NCBI GenBank assembly: GCA_017479985.1
Contig: JAFVBL010000009.1
Span: forward strand, 1 to 55,968
DNA length: 55,968 nt
DNA from: Alphaproteobacteria bacterium
GTDB lineage: Bacteria; Pseudomonadota; Alphaproteobacteria; RF32; CAG-239
Direction: 5' to 3'
Positions within the stretch are counted from its first letter, which is position 1; the number at the start of each line of letters is the position of its first letter. The notes beneath the pieces were generated by a model. It saw only the letters and a program-made list of their open reading frames with translations, was not told the DNA's origin and ran no database searches. Made by a program: the position numbers and the translations under genes. Positions 43,855 to 53,483 of this stretch are shown here, piece after piece.

Positions 43855-44565
43855 ATGTTGAAAATTGAGAATGTTTCTAAGTTTTTCGGAACAAAACAGG
43901 CGTTATGCGATGTTTCGTTTCAGGTTAAAAAAGGACAGATTGCCGCACTTTTGGGTGAAAACGGTGCCGGTAAATCCACATTGTTGCGCGTTTTAAGCGG
44001 TTATTTTGAGCCGGACTGCGGAGCGGTGTTGCTTAATGATGTCAATCTGAAAGACAGTCGGACGGAATTTTTGCAAAATATCGGGTATGTGCAAGAAATT
44101 TCCGCACTTTACGGTGAAATGACGGTTTATGATTTTTTGTGTTTTGCCTCCAAAATCAGACGGTTGAAACCGGAAACGGCAGTCGCCAAAATAAAAGAAA
44201 CAGTTGATTTGCTGCAACTCGGCGAAGTTTTGTTGCAGAAAAACGAAACGCTCTCAAAGGGCTTTAAAAAACGTACGGAATTGGCAGCCGTTTTGCTTGC
44301 CGAACCGGAGGTGTTGCTTTTGGACGAGCCGACGGAAGGATTGGACCCGAATCAGAAAGCGACCATTCGGCAGATTATCAAAAAATATGCCAAACAACAT
44401 ATTGTGATAATTTCAACACATACGCTTGAAGATGTGGAGGCGCTGGCAAATGTTGTATTACTTCTGCATAAAGGGCAATTGCAATATGCGGGGGAGTTAA
44501 AAGCATTCAAGAAAAACGCCAAAAATGATTTGTTGGCATCGTTTCGAAAAGCAACGGCGGATTGA
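43855..44565 (+). CDS. ABC transporter ATPase (GldA/NatA-like)
   Basis: The 236-residue ATPase has Walker A GENGAGKST near residue 35, the signature LSKGFKKRTELAAVL near 135 and Walker B VLLLDEPTEGLDP near 155. The signature begins LSKG rather than LSGG, a variant common in GldA-like ATPases. It should power the permease encoded 8 bp downstream. This three-gene unit (ATPase, fused permease, DUF4340 protein) resembles the Gld/NosF-type exporters of Bacteroidetes and proteobacteria. Its substrate is unknown. Confidence 0.92.
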   Translation: MLKIENVSKFFGTKQALCDVSFQVKKGQIAALLGENGAGKSTLLRVLSGYFEPDCGAVLLNDVNLKDSRTEFLQNIGYVQEISALYGEMTVYDFLCFASKIRRLKPETAVAKIKETVDLLQLGEVLLQKNETLSKGFKKRTELAAVLLAEPEVLLLDEPTEGLDPNQKATIRQIIKKYAKQHIVIISTHTLEDVEALANVVLLLHKGQLQYAGELKAFKKNAKNDLLASFRKATAD

Positions 44566-44573
44566 GGTGAATT

Positions 44574-46901
44574 ATGCAGCAGTTTAAGACATTGTTTCAA
44601 AAAGAATTGAACGGATATTTTCAAAGTTCTTTTGCCTACATTCTTTTATTTATATATCTGTTTGTATCAATCGGCTCGGCTTTTTATTTCGGCTCGTATC
44701 TGGCAATGCACGATACGGCGGTATATGCGCTGTTTTATTTGCAGCCGGTGGTGCTGACAATGGTTCTGCCGGCAATAACAATGCGTTTGTGGTCGGAAGA
44801 ATATAAATCAGGAACTGCCGAGTTTCTATTGACTCAGCCACTTAAATATACCTGTCCGGTGCTGGCAAAATTTTGTGCAGCCGCAGCGTTGAGCGGGATG
44901 ATGACCTTGTTTTTACTGCCGTTTGTATTTTATACGGCAAGTCAAATGATGTTGGATTGGGGAAACATTGTTTGCTGTTATGTCGGTTTATGGCTGTTTA
45001 TTTGTTTGTTTTGCGCACTCGGATGCTTGATTTCGTCTTTAAACAAGCATATTATTGCCGCATATTTGTTGAGTGTTTTTGTTATGGCACTGTGGATGAT
45101 TTTGCCGCTGACCGGTTTGTATGAAGCATACACGGATTTTTTGCTGGCGGAAATCAGTTTATATGATTTGACATATATGATTCTGTTTTGCGGCGTATTT
45201 TTGTTTTTGAATGTTTTGGTTTTGGAATACCGTGCCTCGGCACAAAGACATAAAACGCGCCGATTTGCCGGTTTCGCGGCACTTCTTTTGGTCGGCGCTG
45301 TCTTATTAAACGGAACTTTAAGCATTGTTTCGGCGCATAAATTCGACTTAACGGCACATAAAATTTATACGCCGCAAAAGGTCAGTCAAGAGATAATATC
45401 CGCCGTTGATAAGCCGATTTCTATCGATGTTTATATCGCAAAAGATTTCAGGGCGCACAATATTGAGTATTTCCGCTATTATCATCAGGTGCGGCGTTTT
45501 TTGGAAAAATATCAGGCACAGTCCGATGGTTTAATCCGTGTAAATGTTCTGGAAGTCGAACCTTTCAGCCAAATGGAAAGTGCCGTGCTCGAATACGGTT
45601 TGTACTACGAAACAAATCCGAATGATACGAAAGATTATTTCGGAGCAGTGGTGCGCGACAATGACGGAAACGGTGTCGTTATTAAAAAGTTTACGGTTGA
45701 ACGCAGCGCGTATCTGGAAAAAGATATTGACGGCGCACTCTTAAAATTGCAGTATGGCAAAGAATTGAGCAAAAGCATCGGTGTTTATCTTGACCCGACA
45801 CAGAATCTGGATAAATTTAACGCATTTATGCTTAATTTGGAAGATGATTATGATGTTGTGCCCGTAACCGATGATGTTTATGAAATTTCACCGCGGTTGG
45901 ATTTGCTTATTTTGGTAAATCCGAAAAAATTCTCCGCAGTTTTTCGATATGCGCTTGACCAATATATTCTGAACGGCGGTAAGGCGATTATATTGTTTGA
46001 TTTGCTGACAAAAAATCAGGTTGACGGCGTCAATATGCAACCTCTCGGAATGATTGATTTTCTGGATAAATGGGGCATTTTAATCGGCGGCAAACTGGTT
46101 GATGCGGGAGAAGCCGATGCCGCATATTATACCGGAGAATTGCCTGTAAATATCTATCGTGCGCTTGAGTTTGCTCCGATAAATAAAAAATTGACAGCCA
46201 AACCGATTGTCAAAGGTACGCAAAACAGATATATCGGTGCCGTCATCGAAGGTGTTCTGCCGTCATTGTACGCGGAAAGTCCGCATAAAAATGCGAAAAT
46301 TCAAAAGTCGATGTTGCCGCACAGTTTGATTTCTACCGGACCGGTTCGAGTGGCTCTTATCGGCGATGTCGATTTTGTTGATGAGGATTTTTGGCTTGAC
46401 GAACGTTCTGCCGACGCTAATCCGTTTACGGCAATCAATAAAGCGGCGAATATGGAAATTATGCGCAATTTGGTCGATGAAATGGCGGGTATAACGGCTT
46501 ATCGTGCTTTGCCTGTTCGGTCGTCATACAGAAATACACACAGTATCGGACAGCAGATTTATGAAAGCACATACGGCGAGATTGCTCCGTTTTATATTAA
46601 GCTTAATGAGCAAATTAACGAAATGAAAGACGAGTTTTATCAAAATACGGGGGTTAATGCGGACCAAGCACGAGCCTCGGCACAGGTAAACGAAATCGGA
46701 CAACAGATTGCTGCTTTGGAAAAACAGGCCGATGCGCTTCTTTATCGGCTCAAAGGGCAATATTCGCAGGTTGTGCGGCGTATTATGCTCGGTAATATAC
46801 TGTTGTTGCCGCTGTGTGCCGTCGGCGTGTTATGGCTGATTATGCGGTTATTGCGGCGACGTAAGGCAAAGCATATTCGGGAGATTTTCAATGGCAGATA
46901 A
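44574..46901 (+). CDS. Fused ABC-2 permease and GldG-like auxiliary domain
   Basis: The 775-residue protein combines a six-span ABC-2 permease (about residues 15-255) with a GldG-like periplasmic domain (ABC_transp_aux, about 270-690). It closes with one more span (about 740-760) and a basic tail. The permease has the KELNGYFQSSFAYI start. The GldG part has ITYF-like VSQEIISAVDKPISIDVYIAK and IILFDLL. In Bacteroidetes GldF and GldG are separate; here they are one chain. The next gene overlaps its end by 11 bp. Confidence 0.88.
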   Translation: MQQFKTLFQKELNGYFQSSFAYILLFIYLFVSIGSAFYFGSYLAMHDTAVYALFYLQPVVLTMVLPAITMRLWSEEYKSGTAEFLLTQPLKYTCPVLAKFCAAAALSGMMTLFLLPFVFYTASQMMLDWGNIVCCYVGLWLFICLFCALGCLISSLNKHIIAAYLLSVFVMALWMILPLTGLYEAYTDFLLAEISLYDLTYMILFCGVFLFLNVLVLEYRASAQRHKTRRFAGFAALLLVGAVLLNGTLSIVSAHKFDLTAHKIYTPQKVSQEIISAVDKPISIDVYIAKDFRAHNIEYFRYYHQVRRFLEKYQAQSDGLIRVNVLEVEPFSQMESAVLEYGLYYETNPNDTKDYFGAVVRDNDGNGVVIKKFTVERSAYLEKDIDGALLKLQYGKELSKSIGVYLDPTQNLDKFNAFMLNLEDDYDVVPVTDDVYEISPRLDLLILVNPKKFSAVFRYALDQYILNGGKAIILFDLLTKNQVDGVNMQPLGMIDFLDKWGILIGGKLVDAGEADAAYYTGELPVNIYRALEFAPINKKLTAKPIVKGTQNRYIGAVIEGVLPSLYAESPHKNAKIQKSMLPHSLISTGPVRVALIGDVDFVDEDFWLDERSADANPFTAINKAANMEIMRNLVDEMAGITAYRALPVRSSYRNTHSIGQQIYESTYGEIAPFYIKLNEQINEMKDEFYQNTGVNADQARASAQVNEIGQQIAALEKQADALLYRLKGQYSQVVRRIMLGNILLLPLCAVGVLWLIMRLLRRRKAKHIREIFNGR

Positions 46902-47832
46902 ATATTTCCGCTATGTATGGATTTTTGTTGCCGTTGCCGCTGTTTTATTCGGTATGTCCGTTTATCGGCAGTATAACTCCGATGCCGGAAAAATACGCGG
47001 TCAGTACGCTTTTGCGCAGACGCGTGATAATATTAAATTGCTGCAACACATAAAAATGACAACCCCTGAAAGCGGGGAGGTCAATTTGGAGTTTGCGGAC
47101 GGTGACTGGCGTTTCAAAGAAGCTAAAGGTTATTTTATCAATGTGAATCGGTTGGCGGATTTTTATGCAATGGTAAACAGTGCGCTGATTGAAACGGTTA
47201 ATCCGGCAGCAAAAGAAACACTGGAAAAGCAAAATCTGACACCCGAAACAGGTACTGTCGTTATAACTTATGATAATACGGGCAATGTTTTGGATGAAAT
47301 GATTATCGGCAAACGATATGATGACGATTCGGTTTATGCTTATTCCGAAAAAAATAAAGGTTATTACTATATTATCGGTCCGGTCGGTGCTTTTGCCGGC
47401 GGTGCGCGGGATTGGATTCCGTATCCGTTGCTGAGTATCGATGGCGGTCGTATTCGCCGAATGATTCTCCGCGGTCATTTGTTTGAGGGCGAAAAGTTAG
47501 AACAACTTATGCAAAGTTCGTTTAATATGCAGCGTGCGCTCGGTGTTTTGAGCTTTATCGGCTATGACGGTGTGTCGCTGAAATCGGATTTGGCGGAAGA
47601 TAAATATGCTGACATAAAACCACGCACACTAGATATTGTAATGGATAACGGTCTGATTTATGCGTTTGAAATTTATGAAATCGAGGATTTGTATTGGCTC
47701 GGGATTACTTTAAAGGTTGATAAAATATCGCGGAAAGGGGTTGCTTCTTTTGTTAAGCAAAATCAGAAATATTTTGCCGATTGGCTGTTTTTAATGGATA
47801 CACGTCAAGGCAGAACACTGTATAAAATGTAA
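46891..47832 (+). CDS. DUF4340 domain membrane-anchored protein
   Basis: The 313-residue protein has an N-terminal span (about residues 10-27) and a long periplasmic domain of the DUF4340 type, with GEVNLEFADGDWRF near 65 and a VYAYSEKNKGYYYI strand pair near 150. DUF4340 proteins are the normal third member of GldA-GldFG-like clusters. ATG 46891 overlaps the end of the fused permease by 11 bp, so translation is coupled. Function is unknown. Confidence 0.88.
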   Translation: MADKYFRYVWIFVAVAAVLFGMSVYRQYNSDAGKIRGQYAFAQTRDNIKLLQHIKMTTPESGEVNLEFADGDWRFKEAKGYFINVNRLADFYAMVNSALIETVNPAAKETLEKQNLTPETGTVVITYDNTGNVLDEMIIGKRYDDDSVYAYSEKNKGYYYIIGPVGAFAGGARDWIPYPLLSIDGGRIRRMILRGHLFEGEKLEQLMQSSFNMQRALGVLSFIGYDGVSLKSDLAEDKYADIKPRTLDIVMDNGLIYAFEIYEIEDLYWLGITLKVDKISRKGVASFVKQNQKYFADWLFLMDTRQGRTLYKM

Positions 47833-47987
47833 GCCCAAAGGACATCTGTTTTGTTGCGGTTGAGGGTTTGCGATAAGAGGAAACCTTGTATGCCGACTGC
47901 TATTCCATCAAAGTGCAAACGCAAGGTTATGTGGTGTTTTTATAATATTTTAACTCTTGGTTGATACAACAAAGATTGAGGTGCGTT

Positions 47988-49452
47988 ATGAAAAAATTAC
48001 TTTTAATATTCGGAATATTCTTTGCTTTGCTTGAAAATGCACAAGCTCTTGATGAAAAAGAAAAAGCGATGTTTGACCGACTTATCAGCTTTACCGGCAC
48101 TTATGAAGAAGATTTGCATCGTTTTAAACAAAAACCATTGATCGATAACTTGATGCTTACATTGATAATGTGATTTCTGAAACCATACCTTATACAACAG
48201 GATCCATTATACATGTTTATGAAGCGACAGCTGATGCCCATTATTGGGATATTAAGTATCAGCCGAATTTTGAAACCGATAAAATAGCCGATTGGCGCGA
48301 GTTTCCTTATACCGAGTGGGCTGTGCAATCGTATTATAATTTTAAAAAATTCAATAGCGTTATCAATAAAGGTATCGGTTATAAAAAGGCCGTGGATATG
48401 CTGAAAGACTACTATATTAAAGTATTTAATACCGCACCCGAAAAGGCATTAAATACGGCTTTGATTACGCTTAATCCGCCATCTTCTTATAATTTTAAGC
48501 GTATAATGCCGGATAATTTGAAATATCTTTTGCTAACCGGAGCCGATTGGGAAAAATTAAAAAGCAATTACCTGAAAATGACGATATAGCGGAATTGTTG
48601 GAATTAAGTATTGCTTATCCGCGGAACTTAAAACAACTCGTGAAACTAACAAAAAATGTTGATAAACTCAACAGTTTTGGCAAAACTCCATTGCAAACCG
48701 CCGCGCAATACGGCTATTTGGAAAGCGTTAAAATTTTACTTGATGCCGGTGTGGATATAAATCACCAAACCGATGCCACAAACTGTTTCTCAGATTTTGA
48801 AATTGAGTGTATTGATAACGGAAAGCGCTCTGCCTTGATGTATGCCTTGCAGGAAAATCAATTTAAGGTAGCTGAATATTTGTTGGACAAAGGTGCCGAT
48901 ATAACTTTAACCGATTCACAAGAAATGACGGCACTTGATTATTTGATGAAAAAAGCACCGAAATTCAGCGCACACCGAACCGGAACAATTTACGGCGGTG
49001 AAGCTAATTGGAAAATTCCGGAAGATAAGGAAAAATTACCGGCACAACAATACGATAAACTATATAAGCGATTGTTTTTCAATCAGCAACCGCAAATCGC
49101 CGATGTGTTGATTGGAAAATGGGAATCTCGAGATAAAAATGAAACAGCTGTTTTTGAAAAAAATATGAAACCGAACGAGCCATTATTGATTGTTAAAAAC
49201 ACCGACGGAATATTTGCCGTATGTGATGCACAAGAAGATTCTCGCAACGTTTTTAACTGTATTTTTGAGCCGGATAAGGGTGATAAAAATAAATTTGATG
49301 TTTTCTTTGCAATTTCTCATTATTATAAAGATAAAGTAATCATATATTACAGTCTGGAACCGAATGAACTTAATCGTTGTGCGCAAGATGACGCTTGCGA
49401 ACCTGAAATTTTAGCAACACTGGAACGAGAAGCAGAACACGATAAAAAATAA
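47988..49452 (+). pseudogene. Exported ankyrin-repeat protein gene broken by two frameshifts
   Basis: Three frames read as one protein of about 490 residues. The first (ATG 47988) has a signal peptide and stops at 48173. The second continues from about 48149 (LDAYIDNVISETIPYTTG) and stops at 48589. The third continues from about 48560 with KKQLPENDDIAELLELS and holds ankyrin repeats (TPLQTAAQYGYLESVKILLDAG, SALMYALQENQFKVAEYLLDKG) to 49452. The first break fits loss of one C in GATAACTTGATGC; the second fits loss of one A in the run at about 48557-48562. Either the gene is dead, or the sequence has indel errors, or the A run is phase-variable. GAGGTG precedes ATG 47988. Confidence 0.8.
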
Positions 49453-49472
49453 TTTTTTTAAGAAAGTCGCGT

Positions 49473-49673
49473 TTATAACTTTTTCACATACACGCGGGTG
49501 GATTTTCCCTCGTGGGTCAGTATAAAAACTTCAGTCGTTTCTCTGCGCATCTGCTTTAATTTGTCGCTCGCCGGCCAGTCGTGCAACAACTCCGCCGCCG
49601 ACCAATCTCCTTTGCCGATTTCCTCGCGCCAATGCGTCTGATTTTTAGCTTGATAATATTTAATAACCTGCAT
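49473..49673 (-). CDS. Short protein resembling the N-terminus of a GNAT acetyltransferase
   Basis: The 66-residue product reads MQVIKYYQAK, then HWREEIGKGDWSAAELLHDW and VFILTHEGKSTRVYV. This order (THW, IG-x-DW, L-D linker, then a strand with T) resembles the start of a group of GNAT proteins, but the acetyl-CoA-binding core is absent. AAGGAAG lies 8 bases before ATG 49673. It may be a truncated gene or a small stand-alone protein. Confidence 0.5.
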   Translation of the reverse strand: MQVIKYYQAKNQTHWREEIGKGDWSAAELLHDWPASDKLKQMRRETTEVFILTHEGKSTRVYVKKL

Positions 49674-49805
49674 TTTTGCTTCCTTAATAAAGACATCTTT
49701 TAAAATCAGAGTATAGGATTGCTTAAAATTTGCAAGATTCTTTTTGACATCTTGCATTTTGCGGTGATAATTAAAGCAACTGTTATTTTTTAAAAGGAGA
49801 TAAAA

Positions 49806-50150
49806 ATGCCGTACATTGAAACAAAAATGAGTATTAAACTGGACGCAAGTCAAAAAGATGACCTGCAAAAAAAGCTGACCGATGCTGTTTCTGTCGCATT
49901 CGGTAAGCCGAAAGCCTATATTATGGCCGATATTGAGGACGAAAAATCGCTGTATATGGCGGAACGCAAGCTCGAAAAAGGTGCGTATATCGCTATTCGG
50001 CTGCTGGGCTCGGCATCTAAATCGGCGTGTCAGGTTGCAACCGCTGAAATTTGCAATATTTTGAAAAACGATTACGGTATTGACGGCGCAAATGTGTATA
50101 TTACCTATCACCCTGTCGACCTCTGGGGCTGGAACGGGAGTATGTTTTAA
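49806..50150 (+). CDS. MIF/tautomerase superfamily protein
   Basis: The 114-residue protein starts MPYIETKMSI with Pro2, the catalytic base of the tautomerase fold after removal of Met1. It has the KPKAYIMADIEDEKS strand pair and the end VYITYHPVDLWGWNGSMF, which matches the NVYINYY...GWNGSTF end of MIF-type phenylpyruvate tautomerases. AAAAGGAG lies 6 bases before ATG 49806. It converges with the YjbR gene and their stop codons overlap. The natural substrate is unknown. Confidence 0.88.
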   Translation: MPYIETKMSIKLDASQKDDLQKKLTDAVSVAFGKPKAYIMADIEDEKSLYMAERKLEKGAYIAIRLLGSASKSACQVATAEICNILKNDYGIDGANVYITYHPVDLWGWNGSMF

Positions 50151-50836
50151 GCTTGCCGGCGTTTATGCTTTCCGAGCGTAAAGGCGTGGCTCTCGTTAAC
50201 CAATGCAAACAGAACATCATCCGGAACCGTATCATCAAGTGTAATCGTTATCCAACTTTTCTTATTCATATGATACGCCGGATAAAAGCCGTTTTGCTTG
50301 TGTAACTCCGGTATTTTAGCCTCGTCCAATTTAATGTTTACGACTTCAATCTCGCCGGAAAGCTTTTTATCGAGTTTGCTCCGGTCGATAGTCATAATCA
50401 GCGCATACCACTTTTTGCTGTCGGGATTTTTAAATACGCCGTAACCGTCGAATTTATCCCACGGAAAAGTCGGCTCGTCGCCGAAAGTATCGTAAATCGC
50501 CTGAGTTAAGCGATTTGCTTGCGGGTGCGCAAAATAGTTAATCCGGCAACAATTAGCTTTGATATTTTCCAAAATCTTTTGATATTCGGCACGTACCTCG
50601 CCGGCGAAACCTTCCATATTTTCAACACGCAACGGCAAAAATTCGTCTTCGGTGGCAGTTTCGAACACTGTTCCGAACATACTGCCTTGCTGCGTAATAC
50701 TTACCATTGCCTTAAAATCGCCGTTCATAAACAGCTCACTGTAAGTCCACACGTCGCCGGACTTGGTAAATCCAAACTTTGGGAGCTGGTTGAAATCAAT
50801 AATTGTGCGTTTAAATATCTTTTCTTCTATGGTCAT
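50147..50836 (-). CDS. YjbR/MmcQ-family protein
   Basis: The 229-residue product has an N-terminal half (FTKSGDVWTYSELFMNGDFK) and then the YjbR domain with ANRLTQAIYDTFGDEPTFPW, a KKWYALIM strand, VVNIKLD and GFYPAYHMNKKSWITI. YjbR domains have a CyaY-like DNA-binding fold, with no known activity in most bacteria. The N-terminal extension is a variant in which the first half appears as a second domain. Stop codon overlaps the tautomerase stop. Confidence 0.85.
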   Translation of the reverse strand: MTIEEKIFKRTIIDFNQLPKFGFTKSGDVWTYSELFMNGDFKAMVSITQQGSMFGTVFETATEDEFLPLRVENMEGFAGEVRAEYQKILENIKANCCRINYFAHPQANRLTQAIYDTFGDEPTFPWDKFDGYGVFKNPDSKKWYALIMTIDRSKLDKKLSGEIEVVNIKLDEAKIPELHKQNGFYPAYHMNKKSWITITLDDTVPDDVLFALVNESHAFTLGKHKRRQA

Positions 50837-50932
50837 AACTGCCTCTTGTCTTTAACATAAAGATTTCTGCGAAAAATTGCAAATCGATTCAAAAAATTTT
50901 CACACTTCGCCACCGATTATATCAAAAAAACC

Positions 50933-50975
50933 AGCAAAAAATGACACCGGCTCAGCGCCGATGTCATTTTTTAAC
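50933..50975. terminator. Hairpin terminator
   Basis: AAAAAATGACA-CCGGC and CGCCG-TGTCATTTTTT pair around TCAG. It lies downstream of the helical-repeat gene on the minus strand. Confidence 0.75.
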
Positions 50976-51048
50976 ACTTCTGATGAACTTTTACCTCAAA
51001 GATGAGTGTTTTCACTTTTCAGCGGTACAGTTCATAAAGGCGGTTTGT

Positions 51049-51924
51049 TCATTTCTTTTTATTAAGCAAAGCGTAGATTTCTTCTCTTTCAAAGGTATAG
51101 CAATTTGCACCTGGGGAGGTTTCCCAAAAAGCTTCAATAAGTTCTTTGGCTTCATCTTTCGGGAAAAATTCAACGATTTTTCTCAGTGTCGGTCGCCAGA
51201 TATCCATATCGCGTTCGATAGCCTTCTCCAAGAGTTCTTTGACTTCCTCTTTGGGATAAATCTCAAAAATTTTGAGAAAACCCTGCTCACATAACCACGG
51301 AGAACCTTCAATAAAAGCTCTCAAAATATCCTTGAGGTCGTCGTTGGAAAAAACTTTCAAAATTTTGTGCTCGACATCGTCAAATTCCGTATAAGAATCA
51401 TATCCCTTTACCACAGCAATCAGAATTTCTTTGGTTTCTTCCGTCGAAAAAACTTTCAGAATTTGATTAAACAGCTCAATCGTCAGATGCAATTTAGGCA
51501 GGATTATATCCTTTGCCTCCTTACCCAAAACTTCCAGAGCCTTGATTTTTACCTCCTCGTTAAGCTCACAATACTTGACGTACTTCAGCAAAACTTCTTT
51601 GGATATTTCTTGCGGAAAGTTTTCAAGCATTTTGATGAAAACCTCAGGATAAATATGCCCGCTGTTGTGATAAATCTCTGAAATATCCGAGTAGGAAAGG
51701 TTTGCCACAAACTCTTTCTGACGCTCGGTCAGATGCATATTCTGCAGTCTTTCTCGCATCGGTTGGTTATCGGGGTCAAGTCTTGAGCTGAGACGAACAT
51801 CTTTGTATATTGCCGCAGCCATAATGTCCTCAGAAAAAGAAACGTACTCTTTCATCAACTCCATAGGATTCTTACAATTAAAAAAACCTATCTGTTGTCT
51901 CCTTGTTAATAATTTTGGTTTCAT
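51049..51924 (-). CDS. Helical-repeat protein of unknown function
   Basis: The 291-residue protein has five or six imperfect tandem repeats of about 33-36 residues with the pattern (F/L)xK(I/M)LxxFPxEExKExLxxxI. Examples are ILKVFSTEETKEILIAVVKG, ILKVFSNDDLKDILRAFIEG, IFEIYPKEEVKELLEKAIER and IVEFFPKDEAKELIEAFWET. This makes an alpha-solenoid of the HEAT/TPR type, usually a protein-binding scaffold. No signal or span is present. The ATG at 51924 is preferred because transcription from the promoter at 51967-51994 starts near 51960; there is no Shine-Dalgarno. A GTG at 51966 is unlikely. Confidence 0.7.
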   Translation of the reverse strand: MKPKLLTRRQQIGFFNCKNPMELMKEYVSFSEDIMAAAIYKDVRLSSRLDPDNQPMRERLQNMHLTERQKEFVANLSYSDISEIYHNSGHIYPEVFIKMLENFPQEISKEVLLKYVKYCELNEEVKIKALEVLGKEAKDIILPKLHLTIELFNQILKVFSTEETKEILIAVVKGYDSYTEFDDVEHKILKVFSNDDLKDILRAFIEGSPWLCEQGFLKIFEIYPKEEVKELLEKAIERDMDIWRPTLRKIVEFFPKDEAKELIEAFWETSPGANCYTFEREEIYALLNKKK

Positions 51925-51966
51925 AACAATGACATTTAAGTTAAACAATAATATTTTTGTACACAC

Positions 51967-51994
51967 ACTGTATCATATTTTCATTTGATGTCAA
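51967..51994 (-). promoter_or_regulatory. Promoter of the helical-repeat gene
   Basis: On the minus strand, TTGACA (51994-51989) and TACAGT (51972-51967) are 16 bp apart. Confidence 0.6.
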
Positions 51995-52033
51995 GTTTTA
52001 TGACAAAAATCCCGACAGAGCCTATATCAAATT

Positions 52034-52076
52034 TAAACAGGACTTCGATTTTTCATCGTAAGCCCTGTTCTCCTTA
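52034..52076 (-). terminator. Possible terminator of the unknown gene at 52094
   Basis: ACAGG...ATCGT/ACGAT...CCTGT can form a hairpin with internal mismatches. The T tract is weak. Confidence 0.4.
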
Positions 52077-52093
52077 TCGTAACTTGTTTTAGA

Positions 52094-52726
52094 CTACTTA
52101 TTGTGAGATTTTTCCAATTTCATAACGGCAACAGTGGATAAGACTTTACCCAGTTTTGTTACCGGTTTGGATGGCTCGGCATCTTTTGATAAAATACCTT
52201 TCGATTTCAGTTTCTGATGTATTTTTTCAATTTTATGCGCAACAATATATTCTGCCGTATCATCTCTGCCGTCTTGTGCAAAGTGTTTGACAATACCGTC
52301 ACAATATTCAAATTCTTTCTGTTGGGAATTCGGATAATAAACGTATCTTGTATCGCGGTCTTCAATTATATTTTCCGCATCATCATAACGTGTAACCTGA
52401 TCATCACCATCAGAACTGGAATATACCTTTTTAGCTAATTTGCCGTTATCATAGCGCCAGACACTTGTCGATTCATAATAATCCGGTACGGAAAACGAAT
52501 CGTGCTCTGCCGGTACATTATGATATTCCAAAGAAGATAAGCGATTTTCTTGCTCTTGCCACAATTCTTCAAACTTTTCTTTCATAAAGGACGGAGATTC
52601 TTTTTTCTTAACCGGCTTTTGTTTCGGAGAACGTACATACATACCTGAATTTCTCCGCATACGGGAGGTATTTGCAAGTGTCGTCATTGTATTTGCGGCG
52701 ACAATTATAGGAGCTATATTAACCAT
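52094..52726 (-). CDS. Hypothetical protein with Tyr/Asp-rich strands
   Basis: The 210-residue protein has a hydrophobic start (about residues 1-17), a basic linker and a helix (FMKEKFEELWQEQENRL). A series of short strand-like units (VWRYDNGKLAKKVYSS, VTRYDDAEN, RYVYYPNSQQKEFEY) follows, like YD or MORN-type repeats, and then a helical end. No family is assigned. AAAGGA lies 7 bases before ATG 52726. It lies downstream of nusG on the same strand but is separated by about 200 bp and a terminator, so it should be independent. Confidence 0.6.
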   Translation of the reverse strand: MVNIAPIIVAANTMTTLANTSRMRRNSGMYVRSPKQKPVKKKESPSFMKEKFEELWQEQENRLSSLEYHNVPAEHDSFSVPDYYESTSVWRYDNGKLAKKVYSSSDGDDQVTRYDDAENIIEDRDTRYVYYPNSQQKEFEYCDGIVKHFAQDGRDDTAEYIVAHKIEKIHQKLKSKGILSKDAEPSKPVTKLGKVLSTVAVMKLEKSHNK

Positions 52727-52875
52727 ATTCTTATCCTTTACAAAAACAAAATAACTTTTGTTATGTTATATATTAGCAAATTTTGACATTTATGTCAATA
52801 TAATTTAACACAAAGCAAATATACGCCAATCCGAAAATGTTTATTGCAAATACTGTGCAACACGCCCTAACAAAA

Positions 52876-52916
52876 TCAAAGCCTCCTTTCTAACAACAGA
52901 AAAGAGACTTTGCATA
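52876..52916 (-). terminator. Possible nusG terminator
   Basis: CAAAG-CCTCCTTTCT and AGAAAAGAG-ACTTTG can pair with small interruptions, 20 bp after the nusG stop on the minus strand. Confidence 0.45.
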
Positions 52917-52935
52917 TAAAATATAATTAAAGATT

Positions 52936-53481
52936 TCAGGCTTTTTCGACTTGAGAAAATTCAAGTTCAACCGGCGTATAGCGTCCGAAAATCGAAACAG
53001 ACACTTTGAGCCGTGATTTCTCTGTATCAACCTCGTCAACCGTCCCGACAAACGATTCAAACGGACCATCGGTCACCCGAACCTGTTCGCCAACCTCAAA
53101 GCTGACATTGGAAACCGGACGCTCGGCGCTTTCTTCAACTTGCTTTTTAATCTTTTCGACTTCCGCCTCACTGATAGATTGCGGCTTATTGCGGCTACCC
53201 AAAAATCCGCTTACGCGCGGTGTGTTTTTAACCACCAACCACGTTTCATCGGTCAGCTCCATTTTTACTAAGATATATCCCGGAAAGAATTTATGACCGG
53301 TTTCTTTTTTCTTTGACTTACCGTTTTCCGCTTTTTTCTCTTTCGGATCTTGTTCCATCGGCACCCATACTTCCAGAATACGGTCTTCCATATTCTTCAA
53401 TCTTGCCTGTTCTTCCAGAGACTCTTTAACTTTTTTCTCAGAACCGGAATATACATTAACAACATACCAACGTGCAGCCAT
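52936..53481 (-). CDS. nusG: Transcription antitermination factor NusG
   Basis: The 181-residue protein has the NusG N-terminal domain ([20 protein letters not shown] near residue 3, [20 protein letters not shown] near 60) and the C-terminal KOW domain ([20 protein letters not shown] near 126). NusG binds RNA polymerase and couples it to ribosomes and Rho. A linker region is Lys-rich. It follows secE by 2 bp and would normally be followed by rplK; here it is not. Confidence 0.97.
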   Translation of the reverse strand: MAARWYVVNVYSGSEKKVKESLEEQARLKNMEDRILEVWVPMEQDPKEKKAENGKSKKKETGHKFFPGYILVKMELTDETWLVVKNTPRVSGFLGSRNKPQSISEAEVEKIKKQVEESAERPVSNVSFEVGEQVRVTDGPFESFVGTVDEVDTEKSRLKVSVSIFGRYTPVELEFSQVEKA

Positions 53482-53483
53482 TT

